Notes: generated from the sequence alone by a model not told the origin. A stretch of DNA of 64,000 nt from Micromonospora sp. Llam0 (GCF_003751085.1 NZ_RJJY01000001.1:6138001-6202000), one strand, 5' to 3'. Positions 1 through 9,135 are shown, numbered from the stretch's first letter. Translations and numbers: made by a program.

Positions 1-1
1 G

Positions 2-313
2 GGCCTGGCGTCCCGGTTCGCCAGGACGATCGAGTTCGGCAACTACACCCCGGAGCAGTTGGTGGTGATCGTCGAGCGGATGGCGGCGAACGACGAGTAC
101 CTGCTCGCCGCCGCCGTGCCGGAGGTCCTGCTCGGACACTTCTCGACGGTGCCGAGGGACGAGAGCTTCGGCAACGCCCGCGAGGCGCGCAAGCTCTTCG
201 AGGGGGTACGCAAGGTGCAGGCGCAGCGGCTGCGCCAGTCCGGCCAGCGGCCCAGCCTGGACGAGCTGCGTACGGTGACCGAGGCCGACGTCCGTACGGC
301 GACCGGACGCTGA
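2..313 (+). CDS. Type VII secretion AAA+ ATPase EccA-like, C-terminal fragment
   Basis: The reading frame is open from the window edge, so the start and the AAA+ core lie outside. The visible 103 residues begin GLASRFARTIEFGNYTPEQL and continue through a helical lid region to a short Arg-rich end. The SRF arginine-finger-like stretch followed by 'FGNAREARKLFE' is typical of CbxX/CfxQ ATPases of the EccA group, which are cytosolic chaperone ATPases of ESX/type VII secretion. The downstream neighbour, three bases away, is EccE, which supports the call. No Walker motif is visible because of the truncation. It could instead be another CbxX/CfxQ ATPase, but the context favours EccA. Confidence 0.7.
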   Translation, partial: GLASRFARTIEFGNYTPEQLVVIVERMAANDEYLLAAAVPEVLLGHFSTVPRDESFGNAREARKLFEGVRKVQAQRLRQSGQRPSLDELRTVTEADVRTATGR

Positions 314-316
314 GCG

Positions 317-1861
317 ATGACGACCGACCCTGGCCCTCCCGCCGACCAGTCTCCGGACGCACCGGCCGGCTGGCAGCAGTGGGCACCGCCCCGACAGCGC
401 GACGCCGCGCCGATGCCCGCAGCGGCACCGCCATCCGCAGCCGCGCCGCCGACGGTGGGCGTGGCCGGCCCGGCCCCCACCTCGGAGCTGCCGATGGTTG
501 GCGCTGCCGGACTATCGACCGGGCAGGCCGCTGGCCGGTCGGCGGCGGCGGCGCGGGCGGCGCGGGCCGCCGTGCCGGTGCCGCCGCCCGGATCAGGGTC
601 GGGTAGGCCGACGCCGGACATGATTTCCGGAGTCACCGGGTCGGCAGCGGCGGCATCGACCCCGGCGGCGGCCTCGGGCAGCCGGATCCGGCCCCGGCGG
701 GTCCGCCCCGGCACCGGCCCGTTCGCCATCGGGCAGTTGGTCTACTGGCAACTGGCGGCGACGGTCTTGCTCGCCGCGTACCAGCGGGGGCCGGTCGTGG
801 CGCTGGTGACGGCGGCGGCGCTGGCCCTGCTGCTGGCGCCGACGGTGGTTCGGCTGCGCGGGCGGTGGCTCTACCAGTGGATGGCGGTGTGGTTGCGGTA
901 CCGGCTGCGGCCCCGGCGGCTGCCGGCCGGTGGCGGCAACCGGGCGGCGGGCCTGCTGCGGTTCGTGGAGCCGACCGCCATGGTGGACGATGTCACGGTC
1001 AGCGGCCGGACGATGGCGACGATCAGTCACCGGGGTGGCGTCTGCGCCGTCCTGGAGCTCGACCCCGCCGACGGTTCGCTGTTCGTCGGTTCCGCGCTGA
1101 GCCTGCCGTCCCCGGCGGCGCTGCTGCCGGCGGCGGATCCGGCCGCCCCGCCGATCTCGGTGCAGCTGCTCGTCCAGGTCGCGGCGGCACCGCGCGCGCA
1201 CACTGGCCGAGGGCTGGTGGAGCGCTCCTACCGGGAGCTGACCGGCGGTGACGTGCCGGCCCGCCGGCGGGCCTGGCTGGTGCTCCAGGTGATGCGTACG
1301 CCGGACGGCTACACCGACCGGGAGCTGGCGCCGGCGTTGGTGTCGTCAGTCCGACGGGTCCAGCGCCAGCTGAAGCAGGACCGGGTGCCGGCCCGGCTGC
1401 TGGGCGGCGACGAGTTGCTGGCCGCCGTCGGCTACCTGGCGCAGCTGCCCAGCCGGCAGGACGGCGGCAACGTCTACGGCACCGCCAGTAACCGGGTCGC
1501 CGGCGAGGAGACCTGGCAGGCGTGGTGGAGCGGTGAGGTGCCGCAGGTCTGCCGCCGGCTGCTGCGCTGGCCGGAGCTGCCGTGGCAGCTGGACGACGTG
1601 TTGCGGCAGCTGCCGATGGTCGACACGGTGGTGTCGGTCGCCGTCGCCCGGGAGCCGGGGCACCCGACCGAAACCGCCGCCGGGGACGTGACGGTGTCGG
1701 CTGCGGTCCGGCTCACCGCCGCCGACGTGACGACGCTGGCCGCCGGCGACCAGGCCCTGACCGACGCGGTACGCGAACGCGGCGGGCTCACCGAGCGGAT
1801 CGACGGTGAGCATGTCCGTGGGCTGGCCGCCACCCTGCCGCTCGGGGGGTTCCTGCCGTGA
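317..1861 (+). CDS. eccE: Type VII secretion protein EccE
   Basis: A 514-aa protein. The first ~130 residues are a disordered Pro/Ala/Gly-rich cytosolic region. Two hydrophobic segments follow (about residues 138-153 and 160-178), separated by a short 'QRGP' turn, and then a soluble C-terminal domain. This layout (N-terminal membrane hairpin, large soluble domain) is that of EccE, an inner-membrane component of the ESX core complex. The long Pro/Ala N-terminal extension is longer than in mycobacterial EccE. The ATG lies three bases after the EccA-like stop, and the 3' end overlaps the next gene by 4 bp (ATGA), so the three genes are translationally coupled. Confidence 0.85.
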   Translation: MTTDPGPPADQSPDAPAGWQQWAPPRQRDAAPMPAAAPPSAAAPPTVGVAGPAPTSELPMVGAAGLSTGQAAGRSAAAARAARAAVPVPPPGSGSGRPTPDMISGVTGSAAAASTPAAASGSRIRPRRVRPGTGPFAIGQLVYWQLAATVLLAAYQRGPVVALVTAAALALLLAPTVVRLRGRWLYQWMAVWLRYRLRPRRLPAGGGNRAAGLLRFVEPTAMVDDVTVSGRTMATISHRGGVCAVLELDPADGSLFVGSALSLPSPAALLPAADPAAPPISVQLLVQVAAAPRAHTGRGLVERSYRELTGGDVPARRRAWLVLQVMRTPDGYTDRELAPALVSSVRRVQRQLKQDRVPARLLGGDELLAAVGYLAQLPSRQDGGNVYGTASNRVAGEETWQAWWSGEVPQVCRRLLRWPELPWQLDDVLRQLPMVDTVVSVAVAREPGHPTETAAGDVTVSAAVRLTAADVTTLAAGDQALTDAVRERGGLTERIDGEHVRGLAATLPLGGFLP

Positions 1862-2547
1862 CGGGTCCGTTGTCGATCATCCCGCCGACCGGCCTGCACA
1901 CCGCCGGTCTCGAAGCACTCGGCGACGTACGGTTGCGGGCCGGCGGAGACGGCATGGTCGTCGGCCGCAACCGGCAGGGCGGGCCGGTCGCGGTGCGGCT
2001 GTTCCGCCCGGAACCGACCCGGCTGCTGGTGGTCGGCGGGCTGCGCTGCGCCCAGCTGTTGGCGCTGCGGGCGATGGCGCTCGGCGCGCACCTGTTCATC
2101 CAGACCGCCCGCGAGCCGGACTGGCACGGGTTCCTGCACCAGTGCGGCCTGGGTCGGGAGTCGGCGTCGTTCCTGCCGCCCGGCGCCCAGCCGCCACCAC
2201 CGCCGTCGCCGGCGCATCCCCAACTGCTGACGGTGGACGTCGGCCCGGCGATGGGCGGCACCCCGGAGGTGGGGGTGCCGTGGCGGACGACGATGGTGGT
2301 CCGCAACGACGTGGGCAGCTGGGATCTCGACCCGCTGGTCCGCAGCGACTTGGTGGTGCTGCAGCGGTTGACCGCCGCCGAGGCGGCGCTGGTGGCGTCG
2401 GCGTTGGGGTTCACCGAGGCGCAGAGCTGGCTGACCCGGATCCATCCGGAGATGGTCGGTCTGGTCAGTCAGGGCCGGCTGCAGTGGGTGATGCTGCATC
2501 CGACGTCGATGGAGTCGGCGCTGCTCGGCCCGGTCGGCCGATCCTGA
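1858..2547 (+). CDS. Conserved hypothetical protein coupled to EccE
   Basis: A 229-aa soluble protein starting within the EccE stop codon (ATGA overlap). No signal peptide or membrane helix is visible. It has a recurring pattern of short beta strands ('LLVVGGLRCAQLLALRAMALGAHLFIQTA') suggesting a Rossmann-like core without a P-loop, and a Pro-rich linker near residue 115. I do not recognise a named family. Its position as last gene of the eccA-eccE string suggests an accessory role in type VII secretion, which is inference from context. Confidence 0.7.
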   Translation: MTGPLSIIPPTGLHTAGLEALGDVRLRAGGDGMVVGRNRQGGPVAVRLFRPEPTRLLVVGGLRCAQLLALRAMALGAHLFIQTAREPDWHGFLHQCGLGRESASFLPPGAQPPPPPSPAHPQLLTVDVGPAMGGTPEVGVPWRTTMVVRNDVGSWDLDPLVRSDLVVLQRLTAAEAALVASALGFTEAQSWLTRIHPEMVGLVSQGRLQWVMLHPTSMESALLGPVGRS

Positions 2548-2550
2548 CCA

Positions 2551-2567
2551 GGCCGGCCACGCCGGCC
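2551..2567. terminator. Hairpin between convergent genes
   Basis: GGCCGGC-CAC-GCCGGCC is a 7-bp perfect stem with a 3-base loop. It starts four bases after the stop of the EccE partner and lies just before the end of the convergent permease gene. There is no T-tract, as is common for actinobacterial terminators, so termination is inferred from position. Confidence 0.4.
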
Positions 2568-2591
2568 GCAACCGTCAGATCTACCGAGCCG

Positions 2592-4127
2592 TCAGGTCTG
2601 CCGGAGCTCCGTCAGGTCGGTGGCATTGCGCAGGAACAGCAGTCCGATGCCGACCGTGGCCAGGGCGGCCACCATCGCGCCGGCGCCGAGCAGCGCCAGG
2701 TCGTCGAGCGGCACCGGCACCGGCACGGTGATGCCCGGATGTTCGATCGTACGGCCGTACTCCGTCCAGTCCTCGGCGGTGCGGCAGGCGTCCACCGGAT
2801 CGCAGAACGTGGCGGTACGCGGGCCGGAGGAGACTTCCGTACCGAGAGCCCGGGCCATCATCGTGCCGGCGGTCAGCGCCACCAGAGTCGCTGGGAGCAG
2901 CGGCGTGAGGGTCTGCACCAGGACGGAGCGGGCCAGCACCGCGCGCGGCACGCCGGTGGCGACGAGTGCCGCGTTGGCGCGGCGACGCTCCACGATGCCT
3001 TCGACGACCGCGACGGCCAGACCGGCGGCGGCGATCGCCAGGCCCACCAGGACCGCGATGTGCACCAGGGTGACCGCGTTGAAGTAGAAACTGTTGTCAC
3101 TCGGGCTGTACGGCTGGCCGCTCTGTTCGGCGAGGATCCGGTGGACCCGGTCCCAGCTGCCGAACTCGGCCGCCAGGTAGGCGCTGAAGCCGGCGGTGCC
3201 GGCGCCGAACAGGACGCAGACCAGCAGCCCGGCGAAGGTCCGTGCGCCGTGCCACGGGTCGGCGGTCAGCCGCCGGGCGGCGAGCAGGGTCGCGGGGCGG
3301 CGGGCCACTCGCCGCAGGATCCGACCGCTGACGTGCGAAATCCAGCCGGTGCCGGTGGCGACGCCGATCGCGATGGCCAGCGCCCCGGCGAACGCGATGA
3401 CCGCGACGCCCCACAGTGCGGCTTCCCGGCCGGCGGCCCAGTCGACGAGCGGCCGGAACAGGAAGGTCACCACCAGGCCGCCGAGGATGAGCAGGCCGGG
3501 CCACCACCCGGGCCGCGCTTCCCGGCGTCGGCGCTGTACGCCGAGCGGCGACACGACGACCGTACGCAGCAGTGCGGCGGCGGCTGCGGTCGCGAGCAGT
3601 GGGATGCCGGCCACGACCAGGATCAGCGACCAGACCGGGGGCAGCACGTCGGTGGGCAGCGGCAGCAGGCCGTGCTCGTCCGGGCGGTGCAGCAGCTGCC
3701 GGCCGGCCAGGTACACCGCCAACCCGGCGACGGAGCCGAGCGCACCGGCCAGCCCGGTTTCGACGGCGGCCAGCGCCCGGACCTGGCCGGGGGTGCCGCC
3801 GGCCAGCCGGATGGTGGCGAGTCGCCGGTCACGGGCGGGCGCGCCGAGTCGGGCGCACTGCCCGGCGAGGGCGAGGACCGGGATCGCCAGGAGGAACAGG
3901 GCGATGGCGACTCCCGTCCGCAGCTCGGCCTCGGCGATCAGCGCCGGGCCGTACTGCGGGGACCGTTTGGATCTTCCGTCCGGGACGGTCGGTACGGCGA
4001 TGACCGTGGCGGCGGCCAGGAAGGTGACGGTGGTGAGCAGCGTGGCGGCGGCGGTGAGGACGATCCGTACCGTGTCGGTGCGGGTGCCGACGAGGCCGAG
4101 CCGCAGCAGGGTGGCCGGACGGATCAC
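2592..4127 (-). CDS. FtsX-like ABC transporter permease
   Basis: About 511 aa with roughly ten hydrophobic segments in two halves, and FtsX-like motifs next to a cytosolic 'RDRRLATIRLAGGTPGQVRAL' stretch, typical of MacB/LolC-type mechanotransmission permeases. The frame stays open further upstream, but that extension is Arg/Pro-rich and antisense to the ATPase. The GTG at 4127 is chosen because it overlaps the ATPase stop (GTGA) and directly precedes 'IRPATLLRLGLVG', which leads into the first membrane helix. It forms an export or lipid-handling transporter with the ATPase upstream. The substrate is unknown. Confidence 0.85.
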   Translation of the reverse strand: MIRPATLLRLGLVGTRTDTVRIVLTAAATLLTTVTFLAAATVIAVPTVPDGRSKRSPQYGPALIAEAELRTGVAIALFLLAIPVLALAGQCARLGAPARDRRLATIRLAGGTPGQVRALAAVETGLAGALGSVAGLAVYLAGRQLLHRPDEHGLLPLPTDVLPPVWSLILVVAGIPLLATAAAAALLRTVVVSPLGVQRRRREARPGWWPGLLILGGLVVTFLFRPLVDWAAGREAALWGVAVIAFAGALAIAIGVATGTGWISHVSGRILRRVARRPATLLAARRLTADPWHGARTFAGLLVCVLFGAGTAGFSAYLAAEFGSWDRVHRILAEQSGQPYSPSDNSFYFNAVTLVHIAVLVGLAIAAAGLAVAVVEGIVERRRANAALVATGVPRAVLARSVLVQTLTPLLPATLVALTAGTMMARALGTEVSSGPRTATFCDPVDACRTAEDWTEYGRTIEHPGITVPVPVPLDDLALLGAGAMVAALATVGIGLLFLRNATDLTELRQT

Positions 4128-4828
4128 GACCGCGCCGTCCGGGCGACGACCGGGCCGAGACCGGCCGGGTCGATCTCGCCGTCCCGCAGCATGATCTCGC
4201 GGTCGGCGTATCCGGCGACCCGGGGGTCGTGGGTGACGAGCACGACAGAGGTCCGCTGCTCGCGGGCGACCCGGACCATCTGGTTGAGCACCTGCTCGCC
4301 GGTGAGGCTGTCCAACGCGCCGGTCGGTTCGTCGGCGAAGAGCACCCGAGGTTCGGTGATCATCGCGCGGGCCAGCGCGCACCGCTGCTGCTGCCCGCCG
4401 GACATTTCTCCGGGTACGGTGTCGGCCTGGTCGGCGACGCCGAGCCGGTCCAGCCAGGTGAGCGCAGCGGTCCGGGCTGCTCGCCGCCCCGTGCCGGCGA
4501 GCAGCAGCGGGAGCGCGGCGTTCTCCGCTGCGGTCAACTCGGGGACGAGCTGACCGAACTGGAACAGCACCCCGAGTTCGGTACGCCGCAGCACGGCGCG
4601 AGCCGACTCGGAGAGCAGGTCGATGCGCTGGTCGCGGTAGTGGATCTCACCGGCGTCCGGGCGCAGGATGCCGGCGAGGCAGTGCAGCAGGGTGGACTTG
4701 CCGCACCCGCTCGGCCCGGTCACGGCGACGATCTCACCCTCGGCGATGTCGAGGCTGACGCCGCGCAGCGCCGGGGTGGCGCCGTACGAGCGGACGACTC
4801 CTCGGCCGGCGAGCAACGGACTGTTCAC
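4124..4828 (-). CDS. ABC transporter ATP-binding protein (MacB/LolD type)
   Basis: A 234-aa ATPase with all motifs: Walker A GPSGCGKST, Q-loop in 'LFQFGQLVPELTAAEN', signature SGGQQQR, Walker B VLFADEPTG with the ALDS D-loop, and switch His in VLVTHD. The 'FQFGQLVPELT' Q-loop region and 'DEPTGALDS' are characteristic of the ATPases that pair with FtsX-like permeases. It overlaps the PadR gene upstream by 4 bp and the permease downstream by 4 bp, so the three genes form one tightly coupled operon. The paralogous ATPase at 5987-6664 is very similar, suggesting that the two modules arose by duplication. Confidence 0.93.
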   Translation of the reverse strand: MNSPLLAGRGVVRSYGATPALRGVSLDIAEGEIVAVTGPSGCGKSTLLHCLAGILRPDAGEIHYRDQRIDLLSESARAVLRRTELGVLFQFGQLVPELTAAENAALPLLLAGTGRRAARTAALTWLDRLGVADQADTVPGEMSGGQQQRCALARAMITEPRVLFADEPTGALDSLTGEQVLNQMVRVAREQRTSVVLVTHDPRVAGYADREIMLRDGEIDPAGLGPVVARTARS

Positions 4829-5361
4829 TGGCGTACCTCCCGATGCAGGTCGGCGACGCGGCCCACGGTGGTGTCCAGCCAGCGCAGGTCGGCGTCGAGA
4901 TGGTTGATCGCGTAGTCGGCGGCGACGATCTCGCCGAGGGTGGCGTCCGGCGCGGTCTTGGTCCGGGTGAGTTCTCGGATCCGCGCGGCGTGTGCCGCTC
5001 GCTGGGCGGCCAGGTAGCGCCGGGCCCGCTCGGGGTGGTCGATCAGCAGCGCGACGACGACCTTGGCGAGCAGCGTGCTGGTGACGTACGGGGCGGGTGC
5101 CTCGATCGCGTCGAGCCAGCTGTCGAGGGCGGTCCGGCCGGCGTCGGTGAGCGCGTACGAGGTGCGGTCGGGTCCGGCGGCGCGGTCGCGCTGCGCCTGC
5201 TCGACGAGGCCGTCACGTTGCATCCGGCCGAGGGTGGCGTAGACCTGGCCGAACGCGATTGGTTTGGCGCGCGGCAGCCGCTGGTCGTGGTCCCGCTTCA
5301 GCTCGTAGCCGTGCCGGGGACCACGGGAGAGCAGCCCGAGGAGTACGTGGACGGTGGACAC
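4825..5361 (-). CDS. PadR-family transcriptional regulator
   Basis: A 178-aa protein with an N-terminal winged helix (MSTVHVLLGLLSRGPRHGYELK, then 'FGQVYATLGRMQRDGLVE') and a C-terminal helical dimerisation half, the standard PadR layout. It is the first gene of the padR-ATPase-permease operon and overlaps the ATPase gene by 4 bp. A 17-bp imperfect palindrome ten bases upstream of its start (5371-5387) is the likely operator. PadR regulators of this arrangement usually repress their own exporter and respond to its substrate. The inducer cannot be read from sequence. Confidence 0.9.
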   Translation of the reverse strand: MSTVHVLLGLLSRGPRHGYELKRDHDQRLPRAKPIAFGQVYATLGRMQRDGLVEQAQRDRAAGPDRTSYALTDAGRTALDSWLDAIEAPAPYVTSTLLAKVVVALLIDHPERARRYLAAQRAAHAARIRELTRTKTAPDATLGEIVAADYAINHLDADLRWLDTTVGRVADLHREVRQ

Positions 5362-5370
5362 CCGGGCAAC

Positions 5371-5387
5371 TATTCACTGAGCGAATA
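5371..5387. promoter_or_regulatory. Putative PadR operator, leftward module
   Basis: TATTCACTGAGCGAATA is a 17-bp palindrome with seven of eight arm positions matching around a central G. It lies ten bases upstream of the minus-strand PadR start, where it would cover a promoter or ribosome entry. It differs from the palindrome in front of the other PadR gene, so the two paralogous regulators probably do not share sites. Confidence 0.55.
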
Positions 5388-5429
5388 GCTGCCGTCAAGT
5401 GACTTACCGGGACACGCCGACCACGGGGT

Positions 5430-5459
5430 TATACACCCGGTGTATACACGGGGTGTATG
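5430..5459. promoter_or_regulatory. Two overlapping PadR operators, rightward module
   Basis: TATACACCCGGTGTATA (5430-5446) is a perfect palindrome around its central base. A second, near-perfect copy, TATACACGGGGTGTATG (5443-5459), overlaps it by four bases. Both sit immediately before the rightward PadR gene. Tandem overlapping operators of the GTGTAxxxTACAC kind are typical of PadR-family binding sites, consistent with cooperative autorepression. Confidence 0.65.
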
Positions 5460-5468
5460 GTGACCGGC

Positions 5469-5990
5469 ATGTCCCTCGGTCAGACGTTCCTCGGCCTGCT
5501 GGAGTCCGCCCCCCGGCACGGCTACGACCTCAAACGCACCTACGACGAACGGTTCGGTCGCGGCAAACCGCTGCACTTCGGGCAGGTCTACTCGACCCTG
5601 TCCCGGCTGCTACGCGACGGCCTCGTCGAAGTCGACGCGGTGCCCGGCGACGGCCCGGAGCGCAAGCGGTACGCGATCACCGAAGCCGGCGTCACCGACG
5701 TCGCCCGGTGGCTGCGCCAGCCGGAGAAACCCGACGTCTACCTGCAGAACACCCTCTACACCAAGGTGGTGCTGGCGCTGCTCACCGGCCGGCCGGCCGC
5801 CGACCTGCTCGACGTACAGCGTGCCGAGCATCTGCGGCTGATGCGCGAGCTGACCCGCCGCAAGACCGGCGGCGACCTGGCCGACCAGCTGATCTGCGAC
5901 CACGCCCTGTTCCACCTGGAGGCCGACCTGCGCTGGCTGGAGCTGACCGCGGCCCGGCTCGACCAACTCGCCAAGGAGCTGCGCGCATGA
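5469..5990 (+). CDS. PadR-family transcriptional regulator
   Basis: 173 aa from the ATG at 5469. That start aligns exactly with the other PadR paralogue ('MSLGQTFLGLLESAPRHGYDLK' against 'MSTVHVLLGLLSRGPRHGYELK'). An in-frame ATG at 5457 would place the start inside the operator and is less likely unless the transcript is leaderless. It has an N-terminal winged helix and a C-terminal helical half. The gene overlaps the ATPase downstream by 4 bp. It heads the rightward padR-ATPase-permease operon and is expected to repress it through the double palindrome at 5430-5459. Confidence 0.9.
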   Translation: MSLGQTFLGLLESAPRHGYDLKRTYDERFGRGKPLHFGQVYSTLSRLLRDGLVEVDAVPGDGPERKRYAITEAGVTDVARWLRQPEKPDVYLQNTLYTKVVLALLTGRPAADLLDVQRAEHLRLMRELTRRKTGGDLADQLICDHALFHLEADLRWLELTAARLDQLAKELRA

Positions 5991-6664
5991 CCCCCCTGCT
6001 GTACGCCGAGGAGCTGCACAAGTCGTTCGGGCCGACCCCGGCGCTGGCCGGCGCGTCGATCCGGATCGCGGCCGGTGAGGTGGTCGCGATCATGGGTCCG
6101 TCCGGGTCCGGGAAGTCCACCCTGCTGCACTGCCTGGCCGGGATCATCCGACCCGATTCGGGGCGGGTCGGCTATCGCGACCAGGACGTGACCGGCATGT
6201 CAGACGTACGGCGCAGCGCGTTGCGCCGTACCGACTTCGGGTTCGTCTTCCAGTTCGGGCAGCTGGTGCCGGAGCTGACCGCCGTGGAGAATGTCGCGTT
6301 GCCGCTTCGGCTGCGCCGGATGGGCCGCCGCGAGGCCGAGCGACGGGCCACCGAGTGGCTCGACCGGCTGGAGGTCGCGGACGTGGCCGACAAGCGTCCC
6401 GGTGAGGTCTCCGGCGGGCAGGGCCAGCGGGTGGCGATCGCCCGGGCGCTGGCCGGCGACGCCTCGGTGATCTTCGCCGACGAGCCGACCGGTGCGCTCG
6501 ACTCGCTCAACGGCGAACGGGTGATGCAGCTGCTGACCGCCGCCGCCCGGGACACCGGGGCGGCCGTCGTGCTGGTCACCCACGAGGCACGGGTCGCCGC
6601 GTACGCCGATCGGGAGGTCGTGGTCCGCGACGGCCGGACCCGCGACCTGGCCCTCGCCCAGTGA
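5987..6664 (+). CDS. ABC transporter ATP-binding protein (MacB/LolD type)
   Basis: 225 aa starting at the ATG of the ATGA overlap with padR. Motifs: Walker A GPSGSGKST, Q-loop region FVFQFGQLVPELTAVEN, signature SGGQGQR, Walker B VIFADEPTG with ALDS, switch His VLVTHE. An in-frame upstream extension exists but is antisense or shadow sequence and is not needed. It is a close paralogue of the leftward ATPase (4124-4828). It is coupled to the permease downstream by a GTGA overlap. Confidence 0.93.
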   Translation: MTPLLYAEELHKSFGPTPALAGASIRIAAGEVVAIMGPSGSGKSTLLHCLAGIIRPDSGRVGYRDQDVTGMSDVRRSALRRTDFGFVFQFGQLVPELTAVENVALPLRLRRMGRREAERRATEWLDRLEVADVADKRPGEVSGGQGQRVAIARALAGDASVIFADEPTGALDSLNGERVMQLLTAAARDTGAAVVLVTHEARVAAYADREVVVRDGRTRDLALAQ

Positions 6665-9102
6665 CCGGGCAGCGCGAGACCAGCTGGCTCGGCCAGGTCG
6701 GTCACGACGTCGCCTTCGGCGCGCGGCTGGCCTTCGCCGGCGGCCGGGACGGCTGGACCCGGACGATTTTCACCGCCGTCGGCGTCGGCATCGGGGTGGC
6801 GATGCTTCTGCTGGCCGCCTCGGTGCCGGCCGCCATCGACGCGCGCGAGCAGCGCGGTGCCGACCGCGACTGGCAGCAGGCGCTGAGCACCGGCGACGCC
6901 GACGGACCGGCATCACCGGCCGGCGATGGACCTGCATCACCGGCCGGCGACGCGGGCGCGCCGACCGCGATGACCGACGACACGCTGCTGACCGCGCACG
7001 CCTACACGACCTTCCGGGGCCGGCCGGTGTGGGGGCGGGCGGTGCAGGCCGGTGGCCCGCAGGCCCCGTTGCCGCCGGGGGTGGCCCAGCTGCCCGGGCC
7101 CGGCGAGGCGGTCGTCTCACCGGCGCTGGCCGAGCTGCTGGCCGGCCCGGACGGCGCGCTGCTGGCTCCCCGCGTCGGCGAACGAATCATCGGCGAGATC
7201 GGCCCGGCCGGTCTGACCGGACCCGCCGAGCTGGCCTTCTACCGGGGCGTCGACACGTTGGACACCGAGTCGCATGAGCGGGTCGCGGCGTTCGGCGGCG
7301 GCCAGCCCGGCGAACCGTTCGGCCCCGTCCTCACCCTGCTGCTGGTGGTCATCTTCGTGGTGCTGCTGCTGCCGATCGTGGTCTTCCTCGGCGCGGCGGT
7401 CCGGTTCGGCGGGGCCAGCCGGGACCGGCGACTCGCCGCGCTGCGGCTGGCCGGCGCCGACCGGCGGATGATCACCCGGATCGCCGCCGGGGAGGCGCTG
7501 ACCGGCGCGCTGCTCGGGCTGGCCGTCGGCGCGCTGCTGTTCGCGATCGGCCGGCAGGTCGCCCCGCTGATGCAGGTGTGGGACCTCAGTGTCTTCGCGT
7601 CGGACATCCGGCCGCCGGCCGTACTGGTGGCGCTGGTCGCCGTCGCCGCGCCGCTGGCCGCCGTCGCGGTCGGCCTGGCCGCGCTGCGCGGCGTCGTCGT
7701 CGAACCGCTCGGAGTGGTCCGCCGGGGCACGCCGCGCCGCCGCCGGCCGTGGTGGCGGCTGGCCGTGCCACTGGCCGGGCTGGCCCTGCTGTACCCGCTG
7801 CTGCGCGGCGGGATCTCCGCCTTCGAGACCGCGGCCCGCTACCAGGTGGCGGTCGGCGCGGTGCTGCTGCTGGTCGGCGTGGTGACGCTGCTGCCGTGGC
7901 TGGTCGAGGCGACCGTACGGCGGCTGCGCGGCGGGCCGGTCGCCTGGCAGTTGGCGATCCGCCGGCTGCAGGTCGACGGCGGTGGCAACGCCCGGCAGGT
8001 CTGCGGTGTCGCGGTCGCGGTCGCGGTCGCCGGCGCCATCGCGCTGCAGGCGCTGTTCACCGGCGTCGACGACGACTTCGTCCGGCGCACCGGTGCCGAC
8101 CCGGAGCGGGCCAGCCACCTCGCCCACCTCGGCGTACCGGACCAGTCGACCGGGGATGCGCTGCTGTCTCGGCTGGGCACGGTACCGGGGGTCGACTCGG
8201 TCGCCGAATACCGCTCCGCCATGGCGTTCACCAGCTCCGATGCCGCGCGGCGCACCGATGAGCTGTTCATCGCCGACTGCCGGGTGCTCGCCGAGTTGAT
8301 CGTCGCGACCGACTGCGCCGACGGTGCCGTCTTCCTGGTCGCACCGCCCCCCGAATACCAGCGGTCCGCGATGACTGTCGACGAGCAGGGCCAGCTGGTC
8401 GAGGCGCCGGTCGAACCGATCCGGGCCGGCGAGCGGGTGCAGGTCGGGCCCGGTGAGTACGAGTGGACGGTCCCCGTCGACGCCAGCCCGGCGGAGCCGC
8501 GTGTCGATCCACACGGGTTCAGTCGGTTCGGGATCTTCGCCACGCCGGGCGCGATCGACGTCGACGCGGTCGGCCGGCTGCCGACCATGGCGTACCTGCG
8601 GATCGACCCCGGCCAGCCGGACGCGGTCGAGCACGTCCGCAACCTGCTCGCCACCGCCGGACCGATGGACCTGCTCTCCACCCTGTCGGCGACGACGGAG
8701 ACCCGGCAGTTCGCCAACGTCCGCCGTGGACTCGCCGTCGGCATCATCGTCACCCTGCTGCTGATCGCCGCCAGCATGCTGGTCACCATGCTGGAGCAGT
8801 TGCGGGAGCGGCGCCGGCTGCTGGCCATGCTGGACGCGTTCGGCACCCCTCGGCGGGCACTCGGCTGGGCGGTCGTCTGGCAGCATCTGGTGCCCGTACT
8901 GCTCGGGCTGGTCCTGGCGGTGGCCGCCGGAGTCGGGCTCGGCGCGGTGCTGCTGGGCATGGTCGGCCGCGACCTCGTGGTCAGCTGGTGGACAGTGGCC
9001 GGGGCCAGCTCGGCCGGTGCCGGTGTCGTGCTGCTGGTCGCCGCCGCCGGTCTGCCGGCGCTGTGGCGGCTGATGCGCGCCGACGGGCTGCGTACCGAGT
9101 GA
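6661..9102 (+). CDS. FtsX-like ABC transporter permease, 813 aa
   Basis: A long permease with GTG start overlapping the ATPase stop. One membrane helix is near residues 35-55. It is followed by an extracytoplasmic domain that carries a short tandem repeat of PASPAGD (about residues 81-97), a first FtsX-like bundle (about 215-345), further helices, a second large extracytoplasmic domain and a C-terminal FtsX bundle. This is the duplicated FtsX topology of actinobacterial MacB-like permeases. It is about 300 residues longer than the permease of the leftward module because of the extracytoplasmic domains, so the two transporters probably handle different substrates. Confidence 0.88.
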   Translation: MTGQRETSWLGQVGHDVAFGARLAFAGGRDGWTRTIFTAVGVGIGVAMLLLAASVPAAIDAREQRGADRDWQQALSTGDADGPASPAGDGPASPAGDAGAPTAMTDDTLLTAHAYTTFRGRPVWGRAVQAGGPQAPLPPGVAQLPGPGEAVVSPALAELLAGPDGALLAPRVGERIIGEIGPAGLTGPAELAFYRGVDTLDTESHERVAAFGGGQPGEPFGPVLTLLLVVIFVVLLLPIVVFLGAAVRFGGASRDRRLAALRLAGADRRMITRIAAGEALTGALLGLAVGALLFAIGRQVAPLMQVWDLSVFASDIRPPAVLVALVAVAAPLAAVAVGLAALRGVVVEPLGVVRRGTPRRRRPWWRLAVPLAGLALLYPLLRGGISAFETAARYQVAVGAVLLLVGVVTLLPWLVEATVRRLRGGPVAWQLAIRRLQVDGGGNARQVCGVAVAVAVAGAIALQALFTGVDDDFVRRTGADPERASHLAHLGVPDQSTGDALLSRLGTVPGVDSVAEYRSAMAFTSSDAARRTDELFIADCRVLAELIVATDCADGAVFLVAPPPEYQRSAMTVDEQGQLVEAPVEPIRAGERVQVGPGEYEWTVPVDASPAEPRVDPHGFSRFGIFATPGAIDVDAVGRLPTMAYLRIDPGQPDAVEHVRNLLATAGPMDLLSTLSATTETRQFANVRRGLAVGIIVTLLLIAASMLVTMLEQLRERRRLLAMLDAFGTPRRALGWAVVWQHLVPVLLGLVLAVAAGVGLGAVLLGMVGRDLVVSWWTVAGASSAGAGVVLLVAAAGLPALWRLMRADGLRTE

Positions 9103-9135
9103 TCCTCAGACGCCGGCAAAGCGAACGGGTGACGC

